A stretch of 50,375 nucleotides of DNA from Nanoarchaeales archaeon (GCA_013215525.1 JABSQY010000005.1:1-50375); one strand, 5' to 3'; counted from the stretch's first letter, positions 1-8,037 are shown. Notes: generated from the letters alone by a model not told the origin. A program made the numbers and translations.

Positions 1-186
1 ATCTGTTGTCAATATTGGCATGCAGAGCAGCTACGCTCTCGAGGATAAATGCTGAAAGCATCTAAGCATGAAACCTCCCTCTAAAAAAGATACATTGATC
101 TCTCATAAAAGATGAGTTTGATAGGCTCGGGGTGTAATTTAGAAGCTCACGCGACTAAGTCAGCCCGCGAGTACTAACGATTATTT
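1..186 (+). rRNA. 23S rRNA, 3' end (partial)
   Basis: This is the last part of a large-subunit rRNA running in from the left edge. The strings GATAAATGCTGAAAGCATC and GATAGGCTCGGGGTGTAA match the conserved 3' portion of 23S rRNA, followed by the terminal GAGTACTAACGA block. The exact 3' end cannot be fixed without the 5' strand of helix 1, so position 186 is approximate. No 5S rRNA signature follows before the next gene at 475, so 5S is not linked downstream here. Confidence 0.93.
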
Positions 187-257
187 TGTATGAACATACA
201 ACAACTATTCATATTTAACCGCGTATTCCGTTCTGTACATTTTTCATAATGTAGAGA
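187..257 (+). other. Hairpins just after 23S rRNA
   Basis: Two inverted repeats lie directly behind the rRNA. One is TGTATG-AA-CATACA at 187-200. The other pairs TCTGTACATT (232-241) with AATGTAGAGA (248-257) at nine of ten positions. They may be processing or 3'-end signals of the rRNA transcript; that role is inferred. The rest of the gap up to 474 is plain AT-rich DNA, apart from a TATA-like CTTTATAAATT near 442-452 that fits the promoter of the next gene. Confidence 0.4.
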
Positions 258-474
258 ACTCAATTAAATTAAATATTATTCTAAACAAAAACAATTATTA
301 AAACATAAAATTTTACTATCTTCGATTATTTACTTATATTATTAGTAAGAATTTTACTATGTAAAAATTATATTTTATTCAAATCTTATTAATTTGATAA
401 ATTATTTACATAGTATTAACTTTATTTAATTAAAAATAATTACTTTTATAAATTAAAAACATTATATTAATATT

Positions 475-2352
475 ATGGTTATTGAAATTTTATCATCTGA
501 GTTAATTGATCAGATTGCTGCTGGGGAAGTTATTGAAAATCCTTCTGCTGTTATTAAAGAATTAGTTGAAAATTCTATTGATTCTGGTGCTACTGAAATT
601 GAGATTGAATTAGTTGATTCAGGTTTAACTTCTATTAGAATTATTGATAATGGGTGTGGGATTTCTAAAGAAGATTTATTAAAAGCTCCATTACGACATG
701 CTACTTCTAAAATTAAATCATTTAATGATTTATATTCTATTAATACTATGGGATTTCGAGGTGAAGCGCTTGCATCTATTTTTTCTGTTGCAAAAACTAG
801 AATTATTTCTAAATTTAAGGATTCTGATTTAACTTTTGAAATTAATTCAGAAAATATTTCAGGTGTGATTACAAGTTCTTGTTCTAAGTCTACAACTATT
901 ATTGTTGAAGATTTATTTTATAAAACTCCTGCGCGTAAAAAGTATTTAAAATCAAATACTATGGAATTAAAATCTATTGTTGAGATTGTAAATCGGTTTG
1001 AAGTTTTTTATAATAATATTAAAATTACTTTAAAAAATAATAATAAAATATTAATTAATAAACCTAAATTTGAATCAAAATATGATAATTTGATTTATGT
1101 ACTTGGTAGAGATTTAAAAAATAATTTATTTGAGTTTGATGAAAGTTCTAATGGGATTCGTGTTTATGGATTTATTGGAAAACCAACTTCAATTAGTTAT
1201 TCATTTGTTAAAAATCAATATTTTTTTGTAAATGAAAGATTTATTAAATCAAAATTATTACGTGATGCTGTTTATGAAGGTATGCGTAATACTTTAATGG
1301 TTGGACGTCATCCTTTGTTTGTGTTGTGTGTTGATATCGATCCTGAAATTATTGATGTTAATATCCATCCTACAAAAATTGAAATTAAATTTGAGAATGA
1401 ATTAGAAATTTTTGAATTTTTAAAATCTGCTGTAATTAAACAATTTGAAACACAGACAAATTTTAAAGAGTTTGAAGAACCTGTTAAAGAATATGATCTT
1501 GATTTATCTGATAAAATTAATGTTGTTAAACCTTATGATTTAAATTCTACAAATAAATTAAAATCTTTTGTCAAAGAACAAAAAAAAGATGTTTCTAAGT
1601 ATTATACTTCTGATTCTCAAAAAAGTTTTGAAGTTAATGAGGATGAAGTTGAATATGTGAGAACTCCAGTTGAAGAAATTAGTGAAAATATTTCGGATGG
1701 AGAAAAATCAGTTGAGAGAGAACTTGAAGAAGAAATTATTAAAGGTCCATTGTATGATGAATTATCTGACTTTAAAATTATTGGTCAATTAAATAAAACA
1801 TATATTATGGTTGAAACACCAAAAGAATTATTATTAGTTGATCAACATGTTGCTGAAGAAAAATTTTACTTTGAACAATTTAAAAAACAAATAATTGATG
1901 AAGGGAAATCTGCAGCTACACAGATGCTTATAAAATCTGAAATTATTCATTTAACTACTTCAGAAATGCTTGGTTTTGAAGAAAATATTTCAAGTTTAAT
2001 TAGTGTAGGTTTTGAAGTTGAAAAATTTGGAGATAATGAAGTTATTGTGCGTGGGGTTCCTGTGTCTGTTCGTCGTAATATTTTAAATGCTAATGATTTA
2101 AAAGATATGCTTTATGATGTTGTTGTTAATAAAAAAATTAAATGTGTTGAGGATGAAAAATTTTCAAAAGTAGCATCAATGGCGTGTCGTATCGCTATTA
2201 TGGCTGGAGATGAATTAACTATGGTTCAAATGAAAAAAATAGTTGAAAATTTAAGAACTTTAAAACAACCTTTTAATTGTCCACACGGAAGACCTACATT
2301 TTTAAAATATTCTTTTTATGAATTAGAAAAAAAATTTAAGAGAGTTGTATAA
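475..2352 (+). CDS. mutL: DNA mismatch repair protein MutL
   Basis: MutL couples mismatch recognition by MutS to strand incision. The N-terminal GHKL ATPase is intact: ELVENS with the catalytic Glu at residue 29 and Asn33, DNGCGI (58-63), RHATSK (74-79) and GFRGEAL (93-99). A variable acidic linker spans about residues 330-430. The C-terminal domain keeps the endonuclease motifs: DQHVAEEKFYFE at 456-467 (the DQHx3Ex4E pattern), an ACR motif, CPHGRP at 602-607, and FKR near the end. Length is normal for the family (625 aa). TATA at 442-452 lies about 28 nt before the ATG, suggesting a leaderless mRNA. The next gene starts at the base after the stop, so the two are probably co-transcribed. MutS is not in this window. 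MutL is patchy in archaea and usually thought to come from bacteria. Confidence 0.96.
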   Translation: MVIEILSSELIDQIAAGEVIENPSAVIKELVENSIDSGATEIEIELVDSGLTSIRIIDNGCGISKEDLLKAPLRHATSKIKSFNDLYSINTMGFRGEALASIFSVAKTRIISKFKDSDLTFEINSENISGVITSSCSKSTTIIVEDLFYKTPARKKYLKSNTMELKSIVEIVNRFEVFYNNIKITLKNNNKILINKPKFESKYDNLIYVLGRDLKNNLFEFDESSNGIRVYGFIGKPTSISYSFVKNQYFFVNERFIKSKLLRDAVYEGMRNTLMVGRHPLFVLCVDIDPEIIDVNIHPTKIEIKFENELEIFEFLKSAVIKQFETQTNFKEFEEPVKEYDLDLSDKINVVKPYDLNSTNKLKSFVKEQKKDVSKYYTSDSQKSFEVNEDEVEYVRTPVEEISENISDGEKSVERELEEEIIKGPLYDELSDFKIIGQLNKTYIMVETPKELLLVDQHVAEEKFYFEQFKKQIIDEGKSAATQMLIKSEIIHLTTSEMLGFEENISSLISVGFEVEKFGDNEVIVRGVPVSVRRNILNANDLKDMLYDVVVNKKIKCVEDEKFSKVASMACRIAIMAGDELTMVQMKKIVENLRTLKQPFNCPHGRPTFLKYSFYELEKKFKRVV

Positions 2353-3270
2353 ATGGATTTTAATAAAGTTTTAATTACTTCATATAATCATTGTGACTTA
2401 GATGGTTTTAGTTGTAGTTTAGCTTATAATGAATATTTATTAAATTTGGGAGTTGATTCAGTTGTAAAATTTGAGGGTCCGATTACTTTAGAAGTATCTA
2501 TAGTTTGTGAAAAATTTAATTTAAATTTTGATTTGGGAAAAAAATCAGATTTTGAAAATAGAGAAATTGTATTATTAGATCATTCATCTCCTACTCATAT
2601 TTCTAAATTTATTGATATCTCTAAAGTTGTTTTAGTTATGGATCATAGAAAAGTTCATAATGCTCATTTATTTAAAAATGCAAAAACTCAAATTGAATTA
2701 GTTGCATCGTGTGCTACTTTAATTACTGAAAAATTTATTGAAAAAAATATGAAAATTTCAACAGATATTGCAAATATTTTATATTTAACAATTATGTCTA
2801 ATTCAATAAAATTAAATGCTAAAATAACGACCAGTAGGGATAGAGAAGCTTTAGAATATATTAAACAATTTCAAAATATTAAAGAAGATTTTATTGATAT
2901 TTTATTTAAAAAAAAATCAATAATTACTAATGTTACAGAAGCTTTATATAATGATTTTGCAGTATTTGATAAATTTAATTTATGTATTACTCAACTTGAA
3001 ATTTATGATGTTGATTTATTTTTAGAAAAAAATATAAATGAAATTTTAGATTATATTTTAATTTATAAAAAAGAAAATAATTTAAAATATACTTTTTTAA
3101 CTTTAATTGATTTAAAATTATGTAAAAACTATTTAGTTTGTAATGATTTAGATTTACAAGATATATTAACTACTACATTTAATAATACTTTTAATAATAA
3201 TATTCTGGTTCAAGATAAGATTTATTTCAGAAAAGAAATAGTTCCTTTAATTTGTGAAAAATTAAATTAA
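2353..3270 (+). CDS. DHH superfamily phosphoesterase
   Basis: A metal-dependent phosphoesterase of the DHH superfamily (RecJ, NrnA/NrnB, family II pyrophosphatase). Visible metal-ligand motifs are NHCDLDG at residues 12-18, LLDHS at 74-78, MDHRKVH at 96-102, and an ELVASCATLI segment (115-124) like motif IV of family II pyrophosphatases. The third motif reads DHR instead of DHH. The first motif looks more like NrnB-type oligonucleotide or cyclic-nucleotide phosphodiesterases, the later ones more like pyrophosphatase, so the substrate is undecided: pyrophosphate, polyphosphate or short nucleotides. The C-terminal third could be a DHHA2-like lid. It abuts mutL with no spacer. Confidence 0.8.
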   Translation: MDFNKVLITSYNHCDLDGFSCSLAYNEYLLNLGVDSVVKFEGPITLEVSIVCEKFNLNFDLGKKSDFENREIVLLDHSSPTHISKFIDISKVVLVMDHRKVHNAHLFKNAKTQIELVASCATLITEKFIEKNMKISTDIANILYLTIMSNSIKLNAKITTSRDREALEYIKQFQNIKEDFIDILFKKKSIITNVTEALYNDFAVFDKFNLCITQLEIYDVDLFLEKNINEILDYILIYKKENNLKYTFLTLIDLKLCKNYLVCNDLDLQDILTTTFNNTFNNNILVQDKIYFRKEIVPLICEKLN

Positions 3271-3287
3271 TTTTATAAATTAATTTA
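3263..3287 (+). terminator. Hairpin across the stop of the DHH gene
   Basis: A perfect 11-bp inverted repeat, TAAATTAATTT / AAATTAATTTA with loop TAT, has the stop codon (3268-3270) in its 5' arm, and T-rich sequence follows. It is all A/T, so it is the weakest member of the stop-straddling hairpin series. Confidence 0.45.
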
Positions 3288-3337
3288 TTTTTAATTTTAA
3301 AATTTAAAAATTTAAAAATTTTATTTAATAATTATAT

Positions 3338-3392
3338 TTGTTAGATTAAAGATGCTAACAAAACTTTATATACTTAGTTTGATATAAACTAA
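3338..3392 (+). promoter_or_regulatory. ahpC promoter with two palindromic operators
   Basis: The TATA element CTTTATATAC (about 3363-3373) sits 26-27 nt before the ahpC ATG at 3394. It is flanked by two inverted repeats: TTGTTAG-10-CTAACAA at 3338-3361, just upstream of TATA, and TTAGTTT-GATAT-AAACTAA at 3374-3392, between TATA and the start codon. Each has perfect 7-bp arms. Such placement suits a dimeric repressor or redox regulator controlling a peroxidase gene. The regulator is unknown. Confidence 0.65.
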
Positions 3393-3393
3393 T

Positions 3394-3957
3394 ATGGTTA
3401 AATTAAATATTGACGCGCCAACTTTTAAGACAGAGGCTTACCACAATGGTGAGTTTAGAACAGTTAGTTTAGATGATTACAAAGGAAAATTTGTAGTTTT
3501 ATTTTTCTATCCTGCTGATTTTACATTTGTATGTCCTACTGAGTTAGAAGATATGGCAAATAATTATGAAGAATTACAAAAAATGAATGTTGAAGTTTTA
3601 TCAGTTTCTACTGATACACACTTTGTACACGCTGCATGGCATAATGAATCACCTATGATTGGAAAAATTAATTTTCCTATGTTAGGAGATGCAAATCATG
3701 AAATCTCAACTGCATATGATGTTTTAAGAGATGGACAAGGAGTAGCAGATAGAGCAACTATTGTAATCGATCCTGATCAAAAGATTAAGGCAATTGAGAT
3801 TACTGATGAACCTATTGGTAGAAATGCAACTGAATTATTAAGAAAACTTAAAGCTTTAATTTTTGCAAGAAGTAATCCTAGTTTAGCATGTCCTGCTAAA
3901 TGGGAAGAAGGAAAAGATACATTAAAACCAGGTTTAGACCTAGTTGGTAAATTATAA
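3394..3957 (+). CDS. ahpC: 2-Cys peroxiredoxin (AhpC type)
   Basis: A typical 2-Cys peroxiredoxin that reduces peroxides in the cytosol. The peroxidatic cysteine is Cys47 in the FTFVCPTE motif and the resolving cysteine is Cys166 in ACPAKW near the C-terminus, so both catalytic cysteines are present. It is 187 aa, full length for AhpC. A TATA box about 27 nt upstream predicts a leaderless transcript, and two palindromes around that TATA suggest peroxide- or redox-responsive control. The reductase partner (AhpF or a thioredoxin) is not in the window. Confidence 0.96.
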   Translation: MVKLNIDAPTFKTEAYHNGEFRTVSLDDYKGKFVVLFFYPADFTFVCPTELEDMANNYEELQKMNVEVLSVSTDTHFVHAAWHNESPMIGKINFPMLGDANHEISTAYDVLRDGQGVADRATIVIDPDQKIKAIEITDEPIGRNATELLRKLKALIFARSNPSLACPAKWEEGKDTLKPGLDLVGKL

Positions 3958-3977
3958 TTTTGACTTTGTCAAAATTA
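3955..3977 (+). terminator. Hairpin across the ahpC stop
   Basis: Perfect 10-bp stem TAATTTTGAC / GTCAAAATTA with loop TTT. The stop codon (3955-3957) is the first three bases of the stem. A short T run follows at about 3986-3990. It resembles an intrinsic terminator or a block to 3' exonucleases. Confidence 0.6.
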
Positions 3978-4038
3978 CTAATTATTTTTATTCTAGTTGT
4001 AACATCAATTTAAGTAATAAGTTTACTATGTTAAATTT

Positions 4039-4689
4039 ATGACTAATAAAATTATTCCAACAGTTTTTGCACTTGATACAGAAACTTTTGAAAAAAAATT
4101 AAAAATTCTTGAGTTTTGTGAAAATATCCATATTGATTTTATGAGTGGAGATTTTACTCCAAAAGCTACAGTTAATTTTTCAGAGATGAATTCCATATTA
4201 AAATATCCTAATAAAACTTTTCAAGTTCACCTAATGGCTAAAAATCCAATTCAATATCTTAATTCAATTAAATTCTTAAATATTAAAACAGTTTTGATTC
4301 AAGAAGAAGTTTTTGAGACTAAAGATGATTTATCAAATTGTATTCATCAATTTAAAGATGAAGGGATAGATGTATTTGTAGTTTTAAACCCTGATACTTC
4401 ATATGATAGAGTTAAGAACTTTTTTGACATTATTGATGGGATTATGCTTATGTCTGTTTTTCCTGGTGCTGAGGGTCAACCTTTTATTGAAAATACCTAT
4501 AATAAAATTGAAGAATTAAAAAGTATGATTGGTGATAGTTTCCCAATACAAATTGATGGTGGAGTTTCAGATTTGAACTCAGAATTACTAATAAAAAGTG
4601 GTGCAAATAATTTATGTGTTGGAAGTTTTGTATCTAGTTCAAAAGACCCATTTTCAAACTATCAAAAGTTAGTAAATCTAATCAAATAG
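4039..4689 (+). CDS. rpe: Ribulose-phosphate 3-epimerase family protein
   Basis: A TIM-barrel epimerase interconverting ribulose 5-phosphate and xylulose 5-phosphate. Family motifs are visible: HIDFMSGDF (His31 and catalytic Asp33), VHLMAKNP, the phosphate-binding VFPGAEGQPFI loop, and IQIDGGV with the second catalytic Asp at 173. At 216 aa it is full length. The usual HxDxMDG is HxDxMSG here, a small departure at a residue that is not the acid/base. It has its own TATA-like element about 28 nt upstream, 81 nt behind ahpC. A pentose-phosphate enzyme fits the PRPP demand of the purine genes further along, but that link is inferred. Confidence 0.88.
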   Translation: MTNKIIPTVFALDTETFEKKLKILEFCENIHIDFMSGDFTPKATVNFSEMNSILKYPNKTFQVHLMAKNPIQYLNSIKFLNIKTVLIQEEVFETKDDLSNCIHQFKDEGIDVFVVLNPDTSYDRVKNFFDIIDGIMLMSVFPGAEGQPFIENTYNKIEELKSMIGDSFPIQIDGGVSDLNSELLIKSGANNLCVGSFVSSSKDPFSNYQKLVNLIK

Positions 4690-4767
4690 TATAAATTTAT
4701 TAGCATTTTTTTCACGAGTTTAGGTAAAACAAAGATTATATATACCATTTTTTTCATATTATATTTA

Positions 4768-5073
4768 ATGGTTGTAAAGGTTACTTTGGACTACGAATTT
4801 TATGAGGTGCTTAATGCATTTCCAATTCTATCTAATTTTTTTGAAAAGGATTTGAAGCTTTCTTTAAAGAGAGTAGTTGAAGGAGAATCAGTAAATGATT
4901 TTTTTGAGAAATTTAATTTATCTTTATTTGAGAAAGATACAGTTTTAAGACAAGTTAATACAAAATTAAGAGAGTTTTTCGCTAAACCTTTGAAATTGGC
5001 AGTTGCTGATGATGCACTTGTTGAAGAAGAATATGTTGATGATATTGTGTCTGCTGATGAAGAAGAGGAATAA
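4768..5073 (+). CDS. Small acidic-tailed protein of unknown function
   Basis: I do not recognise this 101-aa protein. The N-terminal 60 residues (about 5-65) are predicted helical, with a faint likeness to DUF1858-type helical domains that I do not trust enough to name it. The last 20 residues are strongly acidic and end in a Glu run. The gene is believable: a TATA element TTATATATAC at 4736-4745 lies about 27 nt before the ATG, and the end is convergent with the next gene across an AT-rich palindromic stretch. Confidence 0.65.
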   Translation: MVVKVTLDYEFYEVLNAFPILSNFFEKDLKLSLKRVVEGESVNDFFEKFNLSLFEKDTVLRQVNTKLREFFAKPLKLAVADDALVEEEYVDDIVSADEEEE

Positions 5074-5118
5074 TTTTAAAATAATTAATGATTTATTTTT
5101 ATTTTAAAAATAAAATAT

Positions 5119-5589
5119 TTAAAGATTTTGTTTTTTCATGTGGTCTTCTATAATTTCTTCAATTCTAGTATTTCCAAATTCAAATTCTCTAGTCTTGATA
5201 TCACGATTAGTTTTTTCTACAGTATATCCTATTTTTTTAACTGCACTTTCTATTATATTGCATGTAGTGAATACATATGTTTTATTAGTTGGAAGAAATT
5301 TTATATTTTCTAATGGTTCTGTTATAAATCCATCTACAAAATAAAGATATAAATCTGATTTAGGTACTTTTTCATTATTAAAATGATCTAGTAAATCGCA
5401 GATGTGAATTTTATTTTTATCAAATCCTTCTTTATTTATTCTTCTTTTCATTATATCGCATGGGTATAGTGCGTGTGGAGTTAAATACAGTTCAATATCG
5501 TATTTATTACTACTATTTAATTTTCGATATTTGAAAAGTGAGTTCATGTGTGAATCATCATAAATTGTAATTTTTGGTTTTGTTGCCAT
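5119..5589 (-). CDS. Hypothetical protein divergent to a TrmB regulator
   Basis: An unrecognised soluble protein of about 156 aa. The open frame extends to 5646, but the Met codon at 5589 (protein start MATKPKITIYDD) is preferred because a TATA element (5611-5617) lies 25 nt upstream, as expected for a leaderless mRNA; the frame start at 5646 would leave no room for a promoter. The sequence alternates beta-like stretches (KITIYDD, DLYLYFVDGFI, TYVFTTC) with charged helices and has no membrane segment. Its divergent position against a TrmB-family gene suggests it may be that regulator's target. Confidence 0.6.
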   Translation of the reverse strand: MATKPKITIYDDSHMNSLFKYRKLNSSNKYDIELYLTPHALYPCDIMKRRINKEGFDKNKIHICDLLDHFNNEKVPKSDLYLYFVDGFITEPLENIKFLPTNKTYVFTTCNIIESAVKKIGYTVEKTNRDIKTREFEFGNTRIEEIIEDHMKKQNL

Positions 5590-5594
5590 ACTTA

Positions 5595-5638
5595 AGTAAC
5601 TCATAAATATTATATAACTAACTGTTGCACTAGTTACT
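5595..5638. promoter_or_regulatory. Divergent promoter with nested inverted repeats
   Basis: The 57-bp gap between two divergent starts (5589 minus, 5647 plus) holds a symmetric TATA sequence around 5611-5617, usable in either direction. Around it are inverted repeats: AGTAACT (near 5596-5602) with AGTTACT (near 5632-5638), and TAACT-8-AGTTA at 5618-5635. This is a good candidate operator for the adjacent TrmB-like regulator. Confidence 0.5.
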
Positions 5639-5646
5639 GATAGCAA

Positions 5647-6381
5647 ATGATTGATAAATTAATTGAGATAGGATTAAATAAAAGTGAAGCTAAAATCTAT
5701 TTAAGTTTAGTACATAAAGGTTCAGCTATTGCCTCTGATTTAGTTAAATCTACAGGAATACATAGAAACATTATATACGATAATTTGGATAAACTTATTT
5801 TAAAAGGTCTTGTATCTTATATTACTGAGGGTTCAAAAAAAAGATTTTTTGCACAAAAAGCTGATTCTCTTGAAGAATTTGTGGATGAAAAACAAAAAAT
5901 ACTTGATGAAGAAAAACAAAAAATTTCAAAATTAGTTCCTCAAATTCAAGATATTTTAAATTCATCAGATTCTAAACAAGATGTTATGATTTTTAGAGGT
6001 AAATTGGGAATTAAAAAAATAATTTTAGAAACTTTAACTTCAGATGAGTTTTGGGTTTTTGGAGTTAGTAATGCTTCAGTTGATTTATTAGGTGAACTTT
6101 TTTGGAAAAATTTTAATGTTAAGCGAAAACATGGAAAAATTAAAGAACATTTACTTTATAATCCAGATTTTAAAAATGTAGTTAATATTGAAGAAGATAA
6201 TTTAAGTGAAACTAGAAAATTACCTAATGAATTAAATCAAGTAACAGAATTCTTTTTATTTGATAATAAAGTTGCAATTATAGTTTATTCTGAAGATCCA
6301 ATTGCGATTTTAATTGAAAATAAACTTGTATTTTTAGTATTTTTACAACAATTTAATTTTTTATGGAAATTATCAAAATAA
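5647..6381 (+). CDS. TrmB-family transcriptional regulator
   Basis: An archaeal winged-helix regulator of the TrmB family, whose members often sense sugars and control metabolism. Residues 1-75 form the DNA-binding domain, opening with the typical IEIGLNKSEAKIYLSL and a recognition-helix region IHRNIIYDNLDKL. A coiled linker (about 80-105) and a C-terminal effector-like domain follow. At 244 aa it is shorter than sugar-binding TrmB proteins (about 340 aa), so the ligand may differ. The start matches the family N-terminus exactly. It is divergent to an unknown gene across a palindromic promoter and ends opposite rnp4 with a stem-loop between. Confidence 0.85.
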   Translation: MIDKLIEIGLNKSEAKIYLSLVHKGSAIASDLVKSTGIHRNIIYDNLDKLILKGLVSYITEGSKKRFFAQKADSLEEFVDEKQKILDEEKQKISKLVPQIQDILNSSDSKQDVMIFRGKLGIKKIILETLTSDEFWVFGVSNASVDLLGELFWKNFNVKRKHGKIKEHLLYNPDFKNVVNIEEDNLSETRKLPNELNQVTEFFLFDNKVAIIVYSEDPIAILIENKLVFLVFLQQFNFLWKLSK

Positions 6382-6384
6382 TTT

Positions 6385-6403
6385 ATATTTTTATTAAAAA
6401 TAT
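6385..6403. terminator. AT hairpin between convergent genes
   Basis: ATATTTTT-ATT-AAAAATAT, 8 bp with a 3-nt loop, sits 4 nt after the TrmB stop and ahead of the rnp4 stop coming from the other side. It may serve as a two-way terminator. All pairs are A/T, so confidence is low. Confidence 0.35.
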
Positions 6404-6418
6404 TTATGCTAATTTAAA

Positions 6419-6724
6419 TTACTTCAACATGAAACGCTTTATATGTTCACATCTAGGACAAGTATAATTTTTTGTCATAGTTTTGGAATCAAATCTAATT
6501 TTTTGTAAATTATCTTTTTCAAAGTATAATGAACATTTTTGACAGAATAATAATTTTTGTTCTCTTGTTAATCTAATATTAAATCCTTGTGAAATTTTTT
6601 TAATTTCTCTAATATAATGATTGTCAAATTCAGGATTCTTACGACTTTTTAGCAATTCTATAAAAAAATCAAGGTTTTCTTTTCCCAAATTTGCTTGAAG
6701 TTGTTTTCTATCCTTATTTTTCAC
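6419..6724 (-). CDS. rnp4: RNase P protein component 4 (Rpr2/Rpp21 family)
   Basis: Archaeal RNase P protein that binds the specificity domain of RNase P RNA during tRNA 5' processing. The zinc ribbon is complete: Cys61 and Cys64 in FCQKC, Cys89 and Cys92 in CPRC, followed by the basic EHIKRF end typical of Rpr2/Rpp21. The N-terminal half is the expected pair of helices. It is 101 aa, close to other archaeal Rnp4. It starts 14 nt after the stop of the PUA-domain gene and looks co-transcribed with it. Confidence 0.88.
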   Translation of the reverse strand: MKNKDRKQLQANLGKENLDFFIELLKSRKNPEFDNHYIREIKKISQGFNIRLTREQKLLFCQKCSLYFEKDNLQKIRFDSKTMTKNYTCPRCEHIKRFMLK

Positions 6725-6738
6725 TTTTTATTTTATTA

Positions 6739-7242
6739 TTAGAATACTTTTCCATAATCTAATTTTCTTGATTTAGACATGTATGTTAGAAATTCTTTAT
6801 CTCTATGTGACATACAACCTAAATTATCTTTATTGTATACTACAATTTTAAATGGAGCTGAACTTGTAAACTCTACTTGTTCAACTTCTTCAACAAATAG
6901 ATTTTCAGCTGTAACGTATGATTTCATTGCTTTCTCATCTAATTTGATATAATTTTTAGTAGGAATAATCATTTTACTTCCCTCTAAACTTAACCTAAAT
7001 TTAGTTTCAGAATGAAAAATTCCAAAATAAATTCCTAATGAATTTACTCTTTCCAGATTTAATTTATCAATGTCAATTTTAGATAACATGATTTTATCTT
7101 TTGAAGTTATATACATGATGTAATCATTTAGAAAACTTGTATCAAATCCATAATCTATTTCTAAATTTTTAATTAAATCTTTTGTTCTTTCTTCATTTAA
7201 TTTTGTAAAATTCATAAATTTAGGGCCTTTATTTTGTCTCAT
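6739..7242 (-). CDS. PUA-domain protein, Nip7-like
   Basis: A predicted RNA-binding protein resembling archaeal Nip7-type proteins involved in ribosome maturation. The N-terminal half carries the pre-PUA-like segment (KFMNFTKLNEERTKDLI followed by a beta-rich region). The C-terminal half, from about residue 100 (SYVTAENLFVEEVEQVEF through NKDNLGCMSHRDKEFL), fits a PUA fold. A TATA-like element at about 7262-7272 lies 25 nt upstream of the first ATG, so it may have its own promoter although it sits between spt4 and rnp4 on the same strand. The assignment to Nip7 rather than another PUA family is tentative. Confidence 0.7.
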   Translation of the reverse strand: MRQNKGPKFMNFTKLNEERTKDLIKNLEIDYGFDTSFLNDYIMYITSKDKIMLSKIDIDKLNLERVNSLGIYFGIFHSETKFRLSLEGSKMIIPTKNYIKLDEKAMKSYVTAENLFVEEVEQVEFTSSAPFKIVVYNKDNLGCMSHRDKEFLTYMSKSRKLDYGKVF

Positions 7243-7316
7243 TTTAAAATTAGTGTTTTGTATTTATTAAATAAAATTTATAATTTATTATATTAAATTA
7301 TAAATTTGTTATTATA

Positions 7317-7505
7317 TTAGTATTTGATTGCAAATTTACCGTTTCCAGTAGTTTTTGCTTTATCTGCAACAACTGAATTATCATTTTCAAAAATTACAAT
7401 TGTTCCTTTGTACTTATCAGCAAATTGTCTTGAATTACAATTCCCGCAAACATCTTCTTTAGTCAAATGTCCACATTCTTTACATGCCTTATCTTTTACT
7501 ACCAT
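7317..7505 (-). CDS. spt4: Transcription elongation factor Spt4 (RpoE'')
   Basis: The small zinc-ribbon partner of Spt5, which clamps RNA polymerase for processive elongation. All four zinc ligands are present, Cys8, Cys11, Cys20 and Cys23. The following KYKGTIVIFENDNSVVA and GNGKFAIKY match the conserved core. At 62 aa it is full length for archaea. It begins one base after the rpo7 stop codon, the gene order commonly seen in archaea. Confidence 0.95.
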   Translation of the reverse strand: MVVKDKACKECGHLTKEDVCGNCNSRQFADKYKGTIVIFENDNSVVADKAKTTGNGKFAIKY

Positions 7506-7506
7506 T

Positions 7507-8037
7507 TTATTCGCTTGTTAACCAGTTTTCACATCCTAAACCTGGTTGTCTCATTGTTAATCCAACTTTCACGTTTCTGATATCTCTAAAAGATACAGCA
7601 ACAACAGCTGCTTTTACTTTGTCTCCAGCTTTTAGGCTTTGACCTGTTTCTGTTCCTTGAATCATTCCAGTATTACTGAAAGATACTTGATCAATCATTG
7701 TTTGAGATAAGTGAACCATACCATCAATCATTCCAAGATTTACAAATACTCCAAAGTTAGTTACTGAACTTACTTCTCCTTGCATTACTTCATGTAATTC
7801 AGGTTTAAATGTAATGATTGTAAATTCTACAACATAGTGTCTAGAAGCGTCTTCAGGTAACTTAAAACCATCACCAATGGAATCTACTCCTTCAACTGTG
7901 ATTACTAAACCGAAATCTTCAGTTGTTTTATCTTTATAATTTCTAATCAATTGTTCTTTAATTGATTCGTTTAAATTTCCGTTAAATAATTCTGGACTTA
8001 AATCCACATAATCTTTTAATTTTATTTTATAGAACAT
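7507..8037 (-). CDS. rpo7: RNA polymerase subunit Rpo7 (RpoE')
   Basis: The archaeal equivalent of eukaryotic Rpb7, forming the RNA polymerase stalk with Rpo4. The N-terminal RNP-like domain (residues 1-80) begins MFYKIKLKDYVDLSPELF. The S1/OB domain (about 82-165) has the characteristic VMQGEVSSVTNFGVFVNLG and MVHLSQTMID. The length of 176 aa is normal. A TATA element at 8061-8070 lies about 29 nt before the ATG. It heads the group rpo7-spt4-PUA protein-rnp4, joining transcription with RNA processing. Confidence 0.95.
   Translation of the reverse strand: MFYKIKLKDYVDLSPELFNGNLNESIKEQLIRNYKDKTTEDFGLVITVEGVDSIGDGFKLPEDASRHYVVEFTIITFKPELHEVMQGEVSSVTNFGVFVNLGMIDGMVHLSQTMIDQVSFSNTGMIQGTETGQSLKAGDKVKAAVVAVSFRDIRNVKVGLTMRQPGLGCENWLTSE

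Noticed and set aside
187..474. 5S rRNA behind 23S
   Set aside because: No conserved 5S segment and not enough non-AT-rich sequence to form it.
4768..5073. Naming the small acidic protein as DUF1858
   Set aside because: Only a loose helical resemblance; no conserved Cys or other diagnostic residue supports it.
5647..5649. Minus-strand gene starting at 5646
   Set aside because: That start would abut the divergent TrmB start with no promoter; the TATA at 5611-5617 fits a start at 5589.
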